DNA of 64,000 nt, from contig NZ_CP197465.1 in NCBI RefSeq assembly GCF_052180275.1, positions 3,906,001-3,970,000 of the forward strand. The letters are read 5' to 3'. A program made the position numbers and the translations under genes. Within the stretch, counting starts at the first letter, position 1. Each line of letters opens with the position of its first letter. Below are positions 26,496 to 35,305 of this stretch, in pieces. The DNA comes from Kumtagia sp052180275. Its GTDB lineage: Bacteria; Pseudomonadota; Alphaproteobacteria; Rhizobiales; Rhizobiaceae. The notes under the pieces were generated by a model that was not told the origin of the DNA, ran no database searches, and saw nothing but the letters and a program-made list of their open reading frames with translations.

Positions 26496-26996
26496 CTATT
26501 GCGGGAAACCGGCTTCCGGCGGCCAGGGCGGCGGCGGTCGCCTGAACCCTGCGGCGCGGCCGGCGATCAGCCAGTAGACCAGGCCGCCAATCAGGCCGCT
26601 GGCGGCGAATATCGCCACCTCGGCATGGAGGCTTCGCGTCGTCAGGTCTTCGAGACTATCGCTGATCAGCGTGAAACCGCTGGCCGACACGATTGCGCCG
26701 AACAGCATGTGGACCCAGGCGGCGCGCAGGGCGAACAGTTCCGAGACCAGCGCGGTCAGCAGCGTCTGCGTGACGGTCGCCGCGAAGGCGACGGCGAGCA
26801 CGAACACGCCGATCGGCGGCGCCATCAGCATGAAGAACGCGCCGAGCGACATGACCGCGAAATGGTCGGGCGCACCGGGAAGGGTCGACGCCAACCCGTA
26901 GATGATGGCGGCTGCGACCAGCCCGACGATCAGGGCGACGAGATAGCCGCAGGTCGCCAGAAGCAACCGCTTCAGCACATGAACGAAAGTCGACAA
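26496..26996 (-). CDS. Four-helix membrane protein, unknown function
   Basis: A 166-residue protein with four hydrophobic helices (LLLATCGYLVALIVGLVAAA; FFMLMAPPIGVFVLAVAFAA; AAWVHMLFGAIVSASGF; IFAASGLIGGLVYWLIAG) and a proline-rich C-terminus. No family recognised. I start at TTG 26996 because AGGGGG lies 7 bases before it; an ATG at 27038 without a ribosome site would add 14 residues. Convergent with the L,D-transpeptidase. Confidence 0.65.
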   Translation of the reverse strand: MSTFVHVLKRLLLATCGYLVALIVGLVAAAIIYGLASTLPGAPDHFAVMSLGAFFMLMAPPIGVFVLAVAFAATVTQTLLTALVSELFALRAAWVHMLFGAIVSASGFTLISDSLEDLTTRSLHAEVAIFAASGLIGGLVYWLIAGRAAGFRRPPPPWPPEAGFPQ

Positions 26997-27231
26997 TGCC
27001 CGCCCCCTGCCCTGGCTCTCTCCAGGCTCCGGCCGCATCAAAGACCGGTGGCGAACGGCAATCAAGAGCCGGCTTCGATTGCCGGATTACCCTTGCAGTG
27101 TTGCCGAATGGCATAACCGGTTAAGCATCCGATATTGCGGGTCTTGCAGGCCCGCGTGTTGCGGTGGATAGTCTTTGAGTGTCGGCGAATCGAGGAACGC
27201 CGCATGTGTTTTGCTTTTGCGGGGGCATCAA

Positions 27232-27399
27232 ATGCGCGCACTTGTTACGCTGAGCGGCCTGCTGGCGATCGTGATCGGTCTGTCCGCATGCCAGAGCGAA
27301 TCGTCGGGCCAGAAATTTCAAGCCCAGTGCACTCCGCGCGCCGAAGACGCCGGCCACTGCTACGGCATAGCGCTGCCGGCAGGCGCAAACTTCAACTGA
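27232..27399 (+). CDS. Small lipoprotein, paralog of 58331-58516
   Basis: A 55-residue lipoprotein: signal with lipobox LSAC (Cys at residue 20), then QSESSGQKFQAQCTPRAEDA and GHCYGIALPAG. The CQS--SG--F---CTPR--DAG-C pattern recurs in the gene at 58331, so the two are a family. Such short lipoproteins with a C-x-P-R motif are widespread in Rhizobiales and uncharacterised. ATG with GGGGG 5-9 bases upstream. Confidence 0.7.
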   Translation: MRALVTLSGLLAIVIGLSACQSESSGQKFQAQCTPRAEDAGHCYGIALPAGANFN

Positions 27400-27600
27400 C
27401 GAGGACGAGCCAACCCTCCCGACAAAGGCGCGCCGCTGCAAAACCGCGCATCGTCTCGCACGACGAAATTTGGCTCCAGAGAGCAGATGAGGCGCCTGGC
27501 ATCGGGATCGTCGGGACGGCAGCCAGACCACAACCGGTCTGCGATCACCCTCTGGCCTTCACCAGCCGCGCGCCACATCATTGATGACATTCGGAAAATA

Positions 27601-27732
<132 letters not shown>

Positions 27733-27853
27733 CTTCCAAAAAGACCAGAGAAATCAACTGCTTCTCTAGATATAGCAGCTTCGGGACTCGCATTCAAGCG
27801 AAGCGGAGAGCTACGGGGACAGACATTGAAATCCATCCGGTCTCAGCCCCCGT

Positions 27854-27873
27854 TGTGACCAGAGTGTGACCAG
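27854..27873 (+). repeat. Arm-type 20-bp repeat, left copy
   Basis: TGTGACCAGAGTGTGACCAG, which is two TGTGACCAG units at an 11-bp period. The identical 20 bases occur at 38601-38620 beside the integrase. Paired short direct repeats near both ends of an element fit integrase arm-binding sites. Confidence 0.65.
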
Positions 27874-27939
27874 ATTTCCCCGCCCAAACCCTTGTGTCAC
27901 ATGGCTTGTCGGCCTCAACGGGGCACAAAATCATGACGA

Positions 27940-27989
27940 GGACGCCCCCGGGGGTACTCTTGGGGGGTAGCAGGGGGACGCCCCCGGGG
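27940..27989. repeat. Repeated GC-rich palindrome
   Basis: GGACGCCCCCGGGG occurs at 27940-27953 and again at 27976-27989, 36 bp apart. Each contains a self-complementary CCCCGGGG core. The role is unknown; a strong transcription block at the element end is possible. Confidence 0.6.
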
Positions 27990-28069
27990 TATCCATAAAT
28001 GTATTGCACCTCAGAAAATTTACGAAGAAATTCCTAGTTTTCACACGAAAGACTTCGCCAACGAGATGA

Positions 28070-28180
28070 TGTACGAAGAGAAAGGAGATATAGTAGAATT
28101 GTCATACAATATCCATAAAGGATTTCCTATATAGACTTTGTATGACATTCATGGGTATTATTGAGTATACTTTCTTCTCG
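28070..28180. repeat. Nested AT-rich inverted repeats at the element end
   Basis: TGTCATACAA (28100-28109) is mirrored by TTGTATGACA (28138-28147) around 28 bases. Outside it, GTACGAAGAGAAAGG near 28072 is imperfectly mirrored by CTTTCTTCTCGTAC near 28170. This is a structured AT-rich site just beyond the primase gene and could be an origin or operator. Confidence 0.5.
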
Positions 28181-28199
28181 TACAAATCTTATGTCCGGC

Positions 28200-28799
28200 T
28201 CACTCCACTGGAGGCCAATCAAGTTTCCAGAACTTGCTTCCTCTCCCTTTGAGGTAGCCAACCCTGAGAGCGGCCAAGGCTGGTTCAAAGGTCGAATGGT
28301 TGGCAACCCTGCCGCCCCAATTTCTCCGGTCGATACCAGTCTTGTCCATCACGTCAGAGGCAGGGAGTTCTTTCCCGGGATACCTAGTCAGATAGTCGGA
28401 TATATATTCGATGGCTTCCTTGACCTTGCCTGTCGGCTCCTTGTCCACCGCTTGCCATTCAACAACGGTCGCTTCCGGAAAGATCACCGACAACTGACCC
28501 TTCGGAAGCCCCGTCTTCGGATGTGTCGAAAAGACAGCGTATAGGTGACAGCCTTCGGGACACGTCCCGTTTATGGTCTTCCTCACGTATCCCCGACAAG
28601 CCGCTTGGAAGATGTGATGAGAGACCTCGCCGATCCGAGTCTCATAAAATTCTTGGTCGGAAAATTCGTCCTCGACCGTGGCTTTCTTGGCAGCCCTCCC
28701 GGCGGCCTCGTACTGAGCGACATTGTATTGTAGCACGCCTGCTAGGATGACGTGTCTCACATCAGCGAACTCGTTTGTCGCCGTGTGTCTCCCCCAATT
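28200..28799 (-). pseudogene. Primase-helicase gene, 3' part cut off by the IS21 element
   Basis: This frame carries the last 199 codons of the gene whose 5' part is 31302-33452. It begins in NWGRHTATNEFADVRHVILA, a helicase-like motif of replication proteins of mobile elements, and ends WKLDWPPVE. Joined across the IS with one copy of the 7-bp duplication the reading is continuous (RVRF-CNWGRHTATN). As it stands it has no native start; the open frame extends into the IS end. Confidence 0.85.
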
Positions 28800-28806
28800 G
28801 CAGAAT
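28800..28806. repeat. Target site duplication, left
   Basis: GCAGAAT directly before the IS terminus TGTTGATT. The same 7 bases follow the other terminus at 31302-31308. Confidence 0.88.
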
Positions 28807-28914
28807 TGTTGATTGCCTTTGAGAACTGACCCGGCAGCGCAGGATATTTCCATCGAGAATTGACCCATGTTTGAACCACCCCTGCATGACAGTGGGGGCA
28901 TTGGAGTGATCGAC

Positions 28915-30444
28915 ATGGCGTTATTGAGCGTAATCCGACGCTGGCATTTTCGAGAGAATCTATCGATCCGTGAGATTGGCCGTAGGACTGGCCTGTCGCG
29001 GAACACCATCCGCAAATATCTACGCTCTGATGGCGTGGAGCCTCAGTTCAAGGTTCCGGAGCGGCCGAGCAAGCTTGACCCGTTTGCCGACCGTTTGTCG
29101 GCCTGGCTGAGGGCGGAAGCAAAGAAGAACCGCAAACAGAAGCGGACCGTCAAGCAGTTCCATTCCGATCTGGTGAGCCTTGGCTATGAGGGGTCTTACG
29201 GTCGTGTTGCTGCTTTCGCCCGGGAGTGGAAGGCAAATCTTCAGAGGGAATTGCAGACGACAGGACGAGGGACATTCGTGCCGCTGGCGTTCGAGCCTGG
29301 AGAGGCGTTCCAGTTCGATTGGTCCGAGGATTGGGCCATCATCGGCAACGAGCGCACCAAGCTGCAGGTGGCGCATACGAAGCTCAGCTACTCCAGGGCC
29401 TTCATCGTTCGAGCCTATCTGCTGCAGACGCACGAGATGCTGTTCGACGCCCACAATCATGCCTTCCGTGTCTTTGGCGGCGTTCCCCGGCGCGGCATCT
29501 ACGACAACATGCGCACGGCGATCGACAAGGTCGGGCGCGGCAAGGAGCGCGACGTCAACGTCCGCTTCATGGCGATGGCCAGCCACTACCTGTTCGAACC
29601 CGAGTTCTGCAATCCAGCGTCAGGCTGGGAGAAGGGGCAGGTCGAGAAGAACGTCCAGGATGCGCGTCATCGCCTGTGGCAACCCATTCCGCGCTTTGCC
29701 TCGCTCGAAGCCCTGAACGACTGGCTGGAGCTTCGATGCAAGGAGTTTTGGCAGAAGACCCCGCATGGAAAGATGCGCGGCACCATTGCCGATATCTGGG
29801 CAGAGGAATCCCAGGCCCTCATGCCGACATCACGTCTCTTCGACGGGTTTGTCGAATACACCAAACGGGTCTCCCCGACCTGTCTCGTGCATTTAGAGCG
29901 CAACCGCTACAGCGTTCCGGCATCCTTTGCCAATCGGCCTGTCAGCGTTCGGATCTATCCGGATCGCATCGTTGTTGCCGCGGAGGGTTTGATCCTCTGT
30001 GAGCATCGCCGCATCATCGATCGCTCGCATGATCGGCCGGGTCAGACGATCTATGACTGGCGCCACTATCTGGCTGTTGTTCAGCGCAAACCAGGCGCGC
30101 TGCGCAACGGAGCACCGTTTGCTGAACTCCCCGATGCGTTCAGGAATTTGCAACAACACTTGCTCAAGAAGCCAGGCGGCGATCGCGAGATGGTCGACAT
30201 CCTGGCGCTCGTCTTGCAACACGACGAGCAGGCCGTGCTATGTGCCGTGGAGATGGCGTTGGAAGCCGGCGTTCCAACCAAAACCCATGTGCTGAATCTG
30301 CTCCATCGTCTGATCGACGGCAAATCGCTCACACCCCCGACCATCAGTGCTCCTCAGGCCCTAACGCTCACCAATGAGCCGAAGGCAAACGTCGAGCGCT
30401 ACGATGCCTTGAGGAAGGCCGCAGAGGTGCGCCATGCGTCATAA
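28915..30444 (+). CDS. istA: IS21-family transposase IstA
   Basis: A 509-residue transposase. An N-terminal helix-turn-helix (IRRWHFRENLSIREIGRRTG and LSRNTIRKYL, about 6-40) binds DNA; the DDE catalytic core includes FQFDWSEDWAII with the first Asp, RGIYDNMRTAIDKVG with the second, and GWEKGQVEKNVQDARHRLW with the Glu. I start at MALLSVIRRWHF, with GGAG 8 bases upstream, rather than an ATG 16 codons earlier. It overlaps istB by 11 bases. All catalytic residues are present, so it may be active. Confidence 0.94.
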   Translation: MALLSVIRRWHFRENLSIREIGRRTGLSRNTIRKYLRSDGVEPQFKVPERPSKLDPFADRLSAWLRAEAKKNRKQKRTVKQFHSDLVSLGYEGSYGRVAAFAREWKANLQRELQTTGRGTFVPLAFEPGEAFQFDWSEDWAIIGNERTKLQVAHTKLSYSRAFIVRAYLLQTHEMLFDAHNHAFRVFGGVPRRGIYDNMRTAIDKVGRGKERDVNVRFMAMASHYLFEPEFCNPASGWEKGQVEKNVQDARHRLWQPIPRFASLEALNDWLELRCKEFWQKTPHGKMRGTIADIWAEESQALMPTSRLFDGFVEYTKRVSPTCLVHLERNRYSVPASFANRPVSVRIYPDRIVVAAEGLILCEHRRIIDRSHDRPGQTIYDWRHYLAVVQRKPGALRNGAPFAELPDAFRNLQQHLLKKPGGDREMVDILALVLQHDEQAVLCAVEMALEAGVPTKTHVLNLLHRLIDGKSLTPPTISAPQALTLTNEPKANVERYDALRKAAEVRHAS

Positions 30445-31246
30445 CCCTGCCAGCGGCGCAATAGTCATCATGCTTCGAAGCCTGAAGATGCACGGCATGG
30501 CGCAAGCTGTCGGCGAACTCACCGAACAGGGGGCGCCCGCATTTGAAGCCGCCATTCCGATCCTGTCGCAACTGCTGAAGGCCGAAACGGCGGAACGGGA
30601 GGTCAGGTCCACAGCCTATCAGCTCAAGACGGCGCGCTTTCCAGCCTATCGCGATCTCAATGGCTTTGACTTCGCCAGCAGTGAGATAAACGAGGCCCTG
30701 GTGCGTCAGCTTCATCGTGGCGAGTTCATCGATGACGCCAACAATGTTGTCCTCGTCGGCGGCCCAGGCACAGGCAAAACCCATATTGCGACCGCGCTTG
30801 GCGTGCAGGCCATCGAGCATCATCACAAACGGGTTCGCTTCTTCTCGACTGTCGAGTTGGTCAATGCGCTCGAACAGGAAAAGGCACAGGGACGATCAGG
30901 CCAGATCGCCAATCGCCTCGTGCATTCCGATCTCGTTATCCTGGATGAGCTCGGCTATCTGCCGTTCAGCGCATCAGGTGGCGCATTGCTCTTCCATCTG
31001 CTGAGCAAGCTCTACGAACGCACCAGCGTGATCATCACCACAAACCTCAGCTTCAGCGAGTGGGCGACCGTTTTTGGCGATGCCAAGATGACAACCGCGC
31101 TTCTCGACCGGCTGACCCATCACTGCCACATCCTGGAGACCGGGAACGACAGCTTCCGGTTCAAGAACAGCTCTGCCCAAGAGCCGAAAAGAGCAAAGGA
31201 GAAAGCTAGAACCTTGACCGTCCCCGCAGAACCAAAACATACATGA
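30434..31246 (+). CDS. istB: IS21-family helper ATPase IstB
   Basis: A 270-residue AAA+ protein that helps IstA choose targets. Walker A GGPGTGKTHIA (about 110-120), Walker B VILDELGYLPFSASGG, sensor region VIITTNLSFSEW, and C-terminal LLDRLTHHCHILETGNDSFR are all intact. The ATG overlaps the end of istA, the usual IS21 arrangement for coupled translation. Confidence 0.95.
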   Translation: MRHNPASGAIVIMLRSLKMHGMAQAVGELTEQGAPAFEAAIPILSQLLKAETAEREVRSTAYQLKTARFPAYRDLNGFDFASSEINEALVRQLHRGEFIDDANNVVLVGGPGTGKTHIATALGVQAIEHHHKRVRFFSTVELVNALEQEKAQGRSGQIANRLVHSDLVILDELGYLPFSASGGALLFHLLSKLYERTSVIITTNLSFSEWATVFGDAKMTTALLDRLTHHCHILETGNDSFRFKNSSAQEPKRAKEKARTLTVPAEPKHT

Positions 31247-31301
31247 AGGGCGGGTCACTTCTCGGTGAAAATGCCGGGTCAGTTCTCAGTGAAAATCAAC
31301 A

Positions 31302-31308
31302 GCAGAAT
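31302..31308. repeat. Target site duplication, right
   Basis: GCAGAAT directly after the right terminus, identical to 28800-28806. Confidence 0.88.
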
Positions 31309-33452
31309 CTTACCCTGTCTCTCCTCCTAAGCCTGTTTCTGATCTCCACCACGATATCGAGGTCTCGCGGCCTCGCCTTGTGGTGAATGACCAAGACGCC
31401 CTCATTCTCTGGAATCTGGTCAATCGTCGAGGCAACCGCCGAAGCAATCTCCCGTACCGTCTTCGGCAGACCATGAGCGCTCTTGCCAGAGCCCTTGTCC
31501 CAATGATGGATAGTCAGACCAGCGTAAGATTTTTGAGGGGACCGGAGAGGTTCAAGCCCCTGCCTGTGTTCTTTCCAGAAACCGTATGTCCTCCTGAGTC
31601 CTCCCGAGGCATCAAGTATCAGCATCGGTGCGATGTCAGGGGGAAGGATGTCCTCATAGTCAAGACTCGTCGCCCCACTGAGATTGTCCCTCCTGATCCT
31701 GACAATCCGGCCTGAGAGATACCAAAGGGCTTCAGCCGTATCCTTGTCGGACGGGGAGTCGAAGATCGCTCGAAAGTCTTCAAGGCCGTGACTGTGCCGG
31801 TCTATGTCGGGCATCTCCACTGTCGAGCCTTTTGCCCCCCGCAGCGAAATGGCGAATTCTTCGACTAGATCAGCCAGCCCTTTGTCCGCGCGCCTGAGGT
31901 CTCGAAGGAGACGAAAGAGCCCGTCCTTGTCGAGTGTCAGTGTCATCGACGGAAGAATGGCCTCATCCCACACCCTTATGGCTCTGGTCTTCCCGTTGTA
32001 CCGAAGTCCCCTCATTTCTGCGAAAGCCGCCCCATCTTTGGCATACGCCTCCAGCCTCTGTTGCGTCGTGAAGAGGACCCTCGCCTTTTCCGGGACTGGA
32101 TTCCCCAAAGCGTTTACTGTTTCGTCCGACGTTAGGGTTGCGAAGTCGTCCTTATCGAGGCCCATCAAGGCAACCAGCGTTTTGATCTCCTCCAAGCGAG
32201 ACAGGAAGTAGACGACGCCCTGCCCCTTGAATCGCTCATCGGCCCAGAGTGCCTTTGTCGCTTCAATGGCGACTGTCGTTTTTCCCATCCCCGGCGGGAG
32301 CGAGGAAATAAAGAGCTTCTGCGGGCAATGTCCGGTTGCCATGAGTTCATACACCCTGGCGATGTCCCGCAGGCCTCCCCAATGTGCGACCGAAGGGTCG
32401 TGCCCATATTCAAGGAATCGCTTCCTTACAGCCACTATCGTCCGATCAGCCAACGGAGACAGTCCGTCTTGAAAGAGAGGATCTAGGTCGAAACCCCCGG
32501 CCAGATTTTCGCGTGAAACCGGAGCCCCCTTCCGGAGGCGATATTCGATCCATCCACGCTGCCTGGCATCGTAGAAGATCGTAGCAAGGGTCGTCCTCCG
32601 CCCCTGGCGTTTGGGGAAGTCCTTAGTCCAGCACCGCCTCTGTTCCTTGGCGTCATAGTTCCCGGCTGTTGTCTGCTGCGACCACTCGTCCCAAATCTGG
32701 AAGCCTTCATCGCTACCGTTGCTGGCGTCATGGATGGCACCGCCATAACGGAACCAGTCGAGTCGATCCTCCGGGGGTAGCACAGCCAAGGCCGATCCTA
32801 TCCGCTCAGCATCGAACTCGTTATCTCCGATCGTTTCAGGCTCAGGATAATAATCGTCGTCAACCGGCGGGAATGCGTTGACGATCTCCTGTGCTGAATA
32901 CCGCTTTCCATTCCCCGCTGTTATCTTGACCCGGTGAGGCTCCGCCTTCCGGTGCAGAAATCCCGGCAAACGCATGGCACGGTTTATGTCGGTCGCGCTG
33001 GGGTCCGAACCGAACTCTGAAACCATCCTCGCCATCACAAGCGGAAAGATTTCCTCGAATCCGTCGCCATCCTCAATCAGCCAATATCGATGGAACCGTC
33101 GCGGGCTGGTCTCGACCACGATTGACGGCTCAAGCGGGAATTCGCCTTGCCAATCGTTGTCGTCCTCCTGCCAGATCGCCCTCACCCCGATGACGTTATC
33201 CTTTTGGCGTCCTTTCAGATCGGTTCTGTTGACGGCCACGGAGACGCCAGCACCCCGACGATTGAGGTCCGAAAGCTGGCCAACAAGCTCGTCAATGCTG
33301 CCGTTCAATATCTTTCCGAGTTGAGCATCCTTTCGGGACTTGTCGTCATCGAATGTTTGGAACGTGAACCGTGTCGCGTCGGGATCAAGCAGGTTCAGGA
33401 AACGTGTGGCCTCCGAAAGATCAACCTGCAACGTTCCTCCATCATACGTCAT
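31302..33452 (-). pseudogene. Primase-helicase gene of the element, 5' part (interrupted by IS21)
   Basis: Codons 1-717 of an ancestral 916-residue replication protein. The N-terminal part resembles RepB-type primases: VRAIWQEDDND with acidic residues, VVETSPRRFHRYWLI, and DINRAMRLPGFLHRK. Then a PriCT-like segment (DRLDWFRYGGAIHDASNGSD, about 230-290) and a P-loop helicase region with SLPPGMGKTT (about 384-393). At C717 the frame runs into the IS and stops after two residues. The ATG at 33452 overlaps the previous gene by 11 bases. The truncated protein still holds the primase part; whether it works is unknown. Confidence 0.85.
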
Positions 33453-33720
33453 CGTCAGCCCCGCCCGGTTCCAACCAATGCCCTGCCCCTCGTTCTTTGA
33501 ATCTTGGAGTTTCCGCATTCCTGTGACGATCCGCCACCGAAAGGGCCTTCAGGATATCCGCCGGTATTGGGAACCGCTTGCTCGCCGCTAGGAGTTCATT
33601 CCAACTGCCATAGGTCCGGTATGCCCTCCCGTCGCACACGACGACATACGCCCCGTCACGATGGTCAATTCCGTACAACGTCTCGTTTGCCACCCACTGC
33701 GTGCTAGTCATCTCGATCAT
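33442..33720 (-). CDS. Small element protein, unknown function
   Basis: A 92-residue protein. The ATG lies in an ATGA overlap with the stop of the upstream gene, and its end overlaps the primase start by 11 bases, so it belongs to a coupled operon. The first half (NETLYGIDHRDGAYVVVCDG and RAYRTYGSWNELL) is a compact beta-type stretch; the tail is charged. No family recognised. Confidence 0.65.
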   Translation of the reverse strand: MIEMTSTQWVANETLYGIDHRDGAYVVVCDGRAYRTYGSWNELLAASKRFPIPADILKALSVADRHRNAETPRFKERGAGHWLEPGGADDDV

Positions 33721-34184
33721 GCTGCGACCCCGGGTTCGTTGCCGCTCAGTGGTCCACTGCGATAAAAATCCCGCTCCTGTTCCCGGCATGACTTCGGCAA
33801 TGCGCTGACGTAGAGCAGCAAGGCGGTTGCCACCCTCTCGAAGTCCGCCTTCGAACATCCTTTCGCCGCCATACGATCAAGTTCCCGAAGTTTCTCCACC
33901 TGAGAGGGATCGAGGGAGATATCACGACGAAGCAGTTTGACCCTCAGTTCCTGCACGTCCGAGAAGTCGATGCGATCATCGACGGAGCCGATAAGGATTT
34001 CCGAGATGACCCGCTTTGCCTCTCGTAACGGCTGCCTTGCGCCACGAATGCGTTTGACGAGTTTGACCCGCCTGAGGGGTGGCAGATCGGTACTGCGATC
34101 CAGCAATTTGACCGCTTCTGCCTCCGTTCTCTGACGTTGCCGTGACGTGGGTGAAAATGTCGGTTCCAGACTGGTTGAATTCAT
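33717..34184 (-). CDS. Element protein, mostly helical, unknown function
   Basis: A 155-residue, highly charged protein rich in Arg, Lys and Leu (for example LRRVKLVKRIRGARQPLREA), predicted mostly helical, without membrane segments. AGGAGC lies 8-9 bases before the ATG. It is coupled to the next gene by ATGA. A nucleic-acid-binding or regulatory role is possible, but no motif proves it. Confidence 0.65.
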   Translation of the reverse strand: MNSTSLEPTFSPTSRQRQRTEAEAVKLLDRSTDLPPLRRVKLVKRIRGARQPLREAKRVISEILIGSVDDRIDFSDVQELRVKLLRRDISLDPSQVEKLRELDRMAAKGCSKADFERVATALLLYVSALPKSCREQERDFYRSGPLSGNEPGVAA

Positions 34185-34324
34185 GAAATTTGCTCCTGTA
34201 ATATATTGATTTTATTATGTAATCTTTGGGCAAGAAATCGAAATCGCCGAGGATGGCACGATGATACCACCCCCGGCAAAAATCGCTCGAAATCAACCAC
34301 CTATGTTGATCGGCTCGAAGAGCC

Positions 34325-34669
34325 TCACTGACCCAAGCCCAAGCCGAGTTGTGCCCTGTCGTGATTGATCGAGAAGGCACCGTCGGACAGGTCTAGATTG
34401 CCACGACGGAGGTTAAGTGGGTTGCCGTCTCGATAGACGACACGCTGTCCCGGTCTGGCATTCGTCAGGACGCGCCCGATCAAGACCTTCAATCCTCTCG
34501 GCCCACGGGCTCCGACGTTGCCCCCACGAAGTTGCCAATTCTGATATACTCCCAAGGTCATGAGTTCGTTGTAAGCCTCGAGATCGATGACGGCTTCGTC
34601 TTTGCCATCCCGAGCGAGGGGGACACGGACGACCCCGGTCTTGTCGATATGGATAGGTCGTGCCTTCAT
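34325..34669 (-). CDS. HNH-like small protein of the element
   Basis: A 114-residue protein. Its C-terminal half contains VLTNARPGQRVVYRDGNPLN followed by LRRGNLDL, close to the DGNPLNNRRENL motif of phage HNH homing-type nucleases, but the preceding HH/HxxxxH metal residues are absent, so catalysis is unlikely. The N-terminal half (IHIDKTGVVRVPLARDGKDE) resembles the DNA-contact part of such proteins. GGAGG lies 6 bases upstream of the ATG. Confidence 0.65.
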   Translation of the reverse strand: MKARPIHIDKTGVVRVPLARDGKDEAVIDLEAYNELMTLGVYQNWQLRGGNVGARGPRGLKVLIGRVLTNARPGQRVVYRDGNPLNLRRGNLDLSDGAFSINHDRAQLGLGLGQ

Positions 34670-34703
34670 TCAGCACCTCCAGTGCGTTCGCAGACGCTTC
34701 GTG

Positions 34704-34940
34704 TCATTCGGCCTCCCCGATTGTTCCCCTGATTGCTGAGCCAACCGGAAGCGTACCGAGTTCCTCAAGGAGTTGATATGCTGCCAGCCGTTTGAAATCG
34801 CTCGAAAGGCTCTTGTCCGACGCTACCGCTTGGGCGAACTCCTTTGCCCTCGTCCTGGCTAGCTGCTTTTCGGGCTTGCCCATCTTGTCAAATGACGAAC
34901 CGAGAAGCGCTTTATCGATCATCTGAAACTTGAACGACAT
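34704..34940 (-). CDS. Small helical element protein
   Basis: A 78-residue charged protein (MSFKFQMIDKALLGSSFDKM at the start, then KRLAAYQLLEELG). GGAGGGGAG directly precedes the ATG. It sits between two other small genes of the leftward operon. It could be an excisionase-type or regulatory factor because such genes are often this size and position, but no helix-turn-helix is clear. Confidence 0.6.
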   Translation of the reverse strand: MSFKFQMIDKALLGSSFDKMGKPEKQLARTRAKEFAQAVASDKSLSSDFKRLAAYQLLEELGTLPVGSAIRGTIGEAE

Positions 34941-34954
34941 TGCTCCCCTCCCTC

Positions 34955-35305
34955 TCAGACGGCTTCAGGGTTGACGTCACGGACCTTGCCGGAAGTCGAG
35001 ATATGTTGGATCGAGAGATAAAGACCTTCGGCCTTGGCCCAGTCCCGGAGAGCCGAGAACGCCATTTCTTTCGTCGTGTAGACCCCGGACAATCTGGACG
35101 GCTTTTCCATCTCGATAAATTCGAGTGTGTAAAAGCGATGTTTGTCCCGATTTAGCTTGATATATTTCGCTCTCTTCGGTGCCTTAGGCTCAACAACCTT
35201 GATTAATGTCCACTGGTATGTGTCGCCTCCGACTATAACGACTTCATGGGTGGCGATCTCTTTAATGTCTTCTGCGATAGAAACTTGATTTGTAACTTGG
35301 TTCAA
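34955..35305 (-). CDS. First gene of the leftward element operon, unknown function
   Basis: A 116-residue protein that starts at TTG, with AGGA 8 bases upstream and no better ATG. Central KAPKRAKYIKLNRDKHRFYT is basic and YTTKEMAFSALRDWAKAEGL is helical. No family recognised. It is the first gene after the strong candidate promoter at 35630-35658 and is followed by five genes on the same strand. Confidence 0.6.
   Translation of the reverse strand: MNQVTNQVSIAEDIKEIATHEVVIVGGDTYQWTLIKVVEPKAPKRAKYIKLNRDKHRFYTLEFIEMEKPSRLSGVYTTKEMAFSALRDWAKAEGLYLSIQHISTSGKVRDVNPEAV

Larger units (their letters stand above)
27733..28199. other. Left end of the element, non-coding
   Basis: No convincing gene. 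It holds the first copy of the 20-bp arm-type repeat, a GC-rich repeated palindrome and an AT-rich nested inverted repeat, listed separately. A 21-codon frame (ATG at 27996, minus) is too weak to call. Confidence 0.5.
28807..31301 (+). mobile_element. IS21-family insertion sequence
   Basis: 2495 bp. Ends are inverted: left TGTTGATT and TGAGAACTGACCCGGCA, right the same motifs reversed (TGCCGGGTCAGTTCTCA and AATCAACA). A second copy of the end motif (CGAGAATTGACCC at about 28853, CGAGAAGTGACCC at the right) gives the multiple terminal repeats typical of IS21. It carries istA and istB, is flanked by a perfect 7-bp duplication, and splits the primase-helicase gene. Confidence 0.93.

Noticed and set aside
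27865..28000. CRISPR-like array from the repeated GC palindrome
   Set aside because: Only two copies, no regular spacers and no cas genes.
27794..28009. 71-codon GTG frame and an inner 21-codon ATG frame at the left end of the element
   Set aside because: The frames run over GC-rich repeats and the arm-type site; no clear ribosome site for the long one and no family resemblance.
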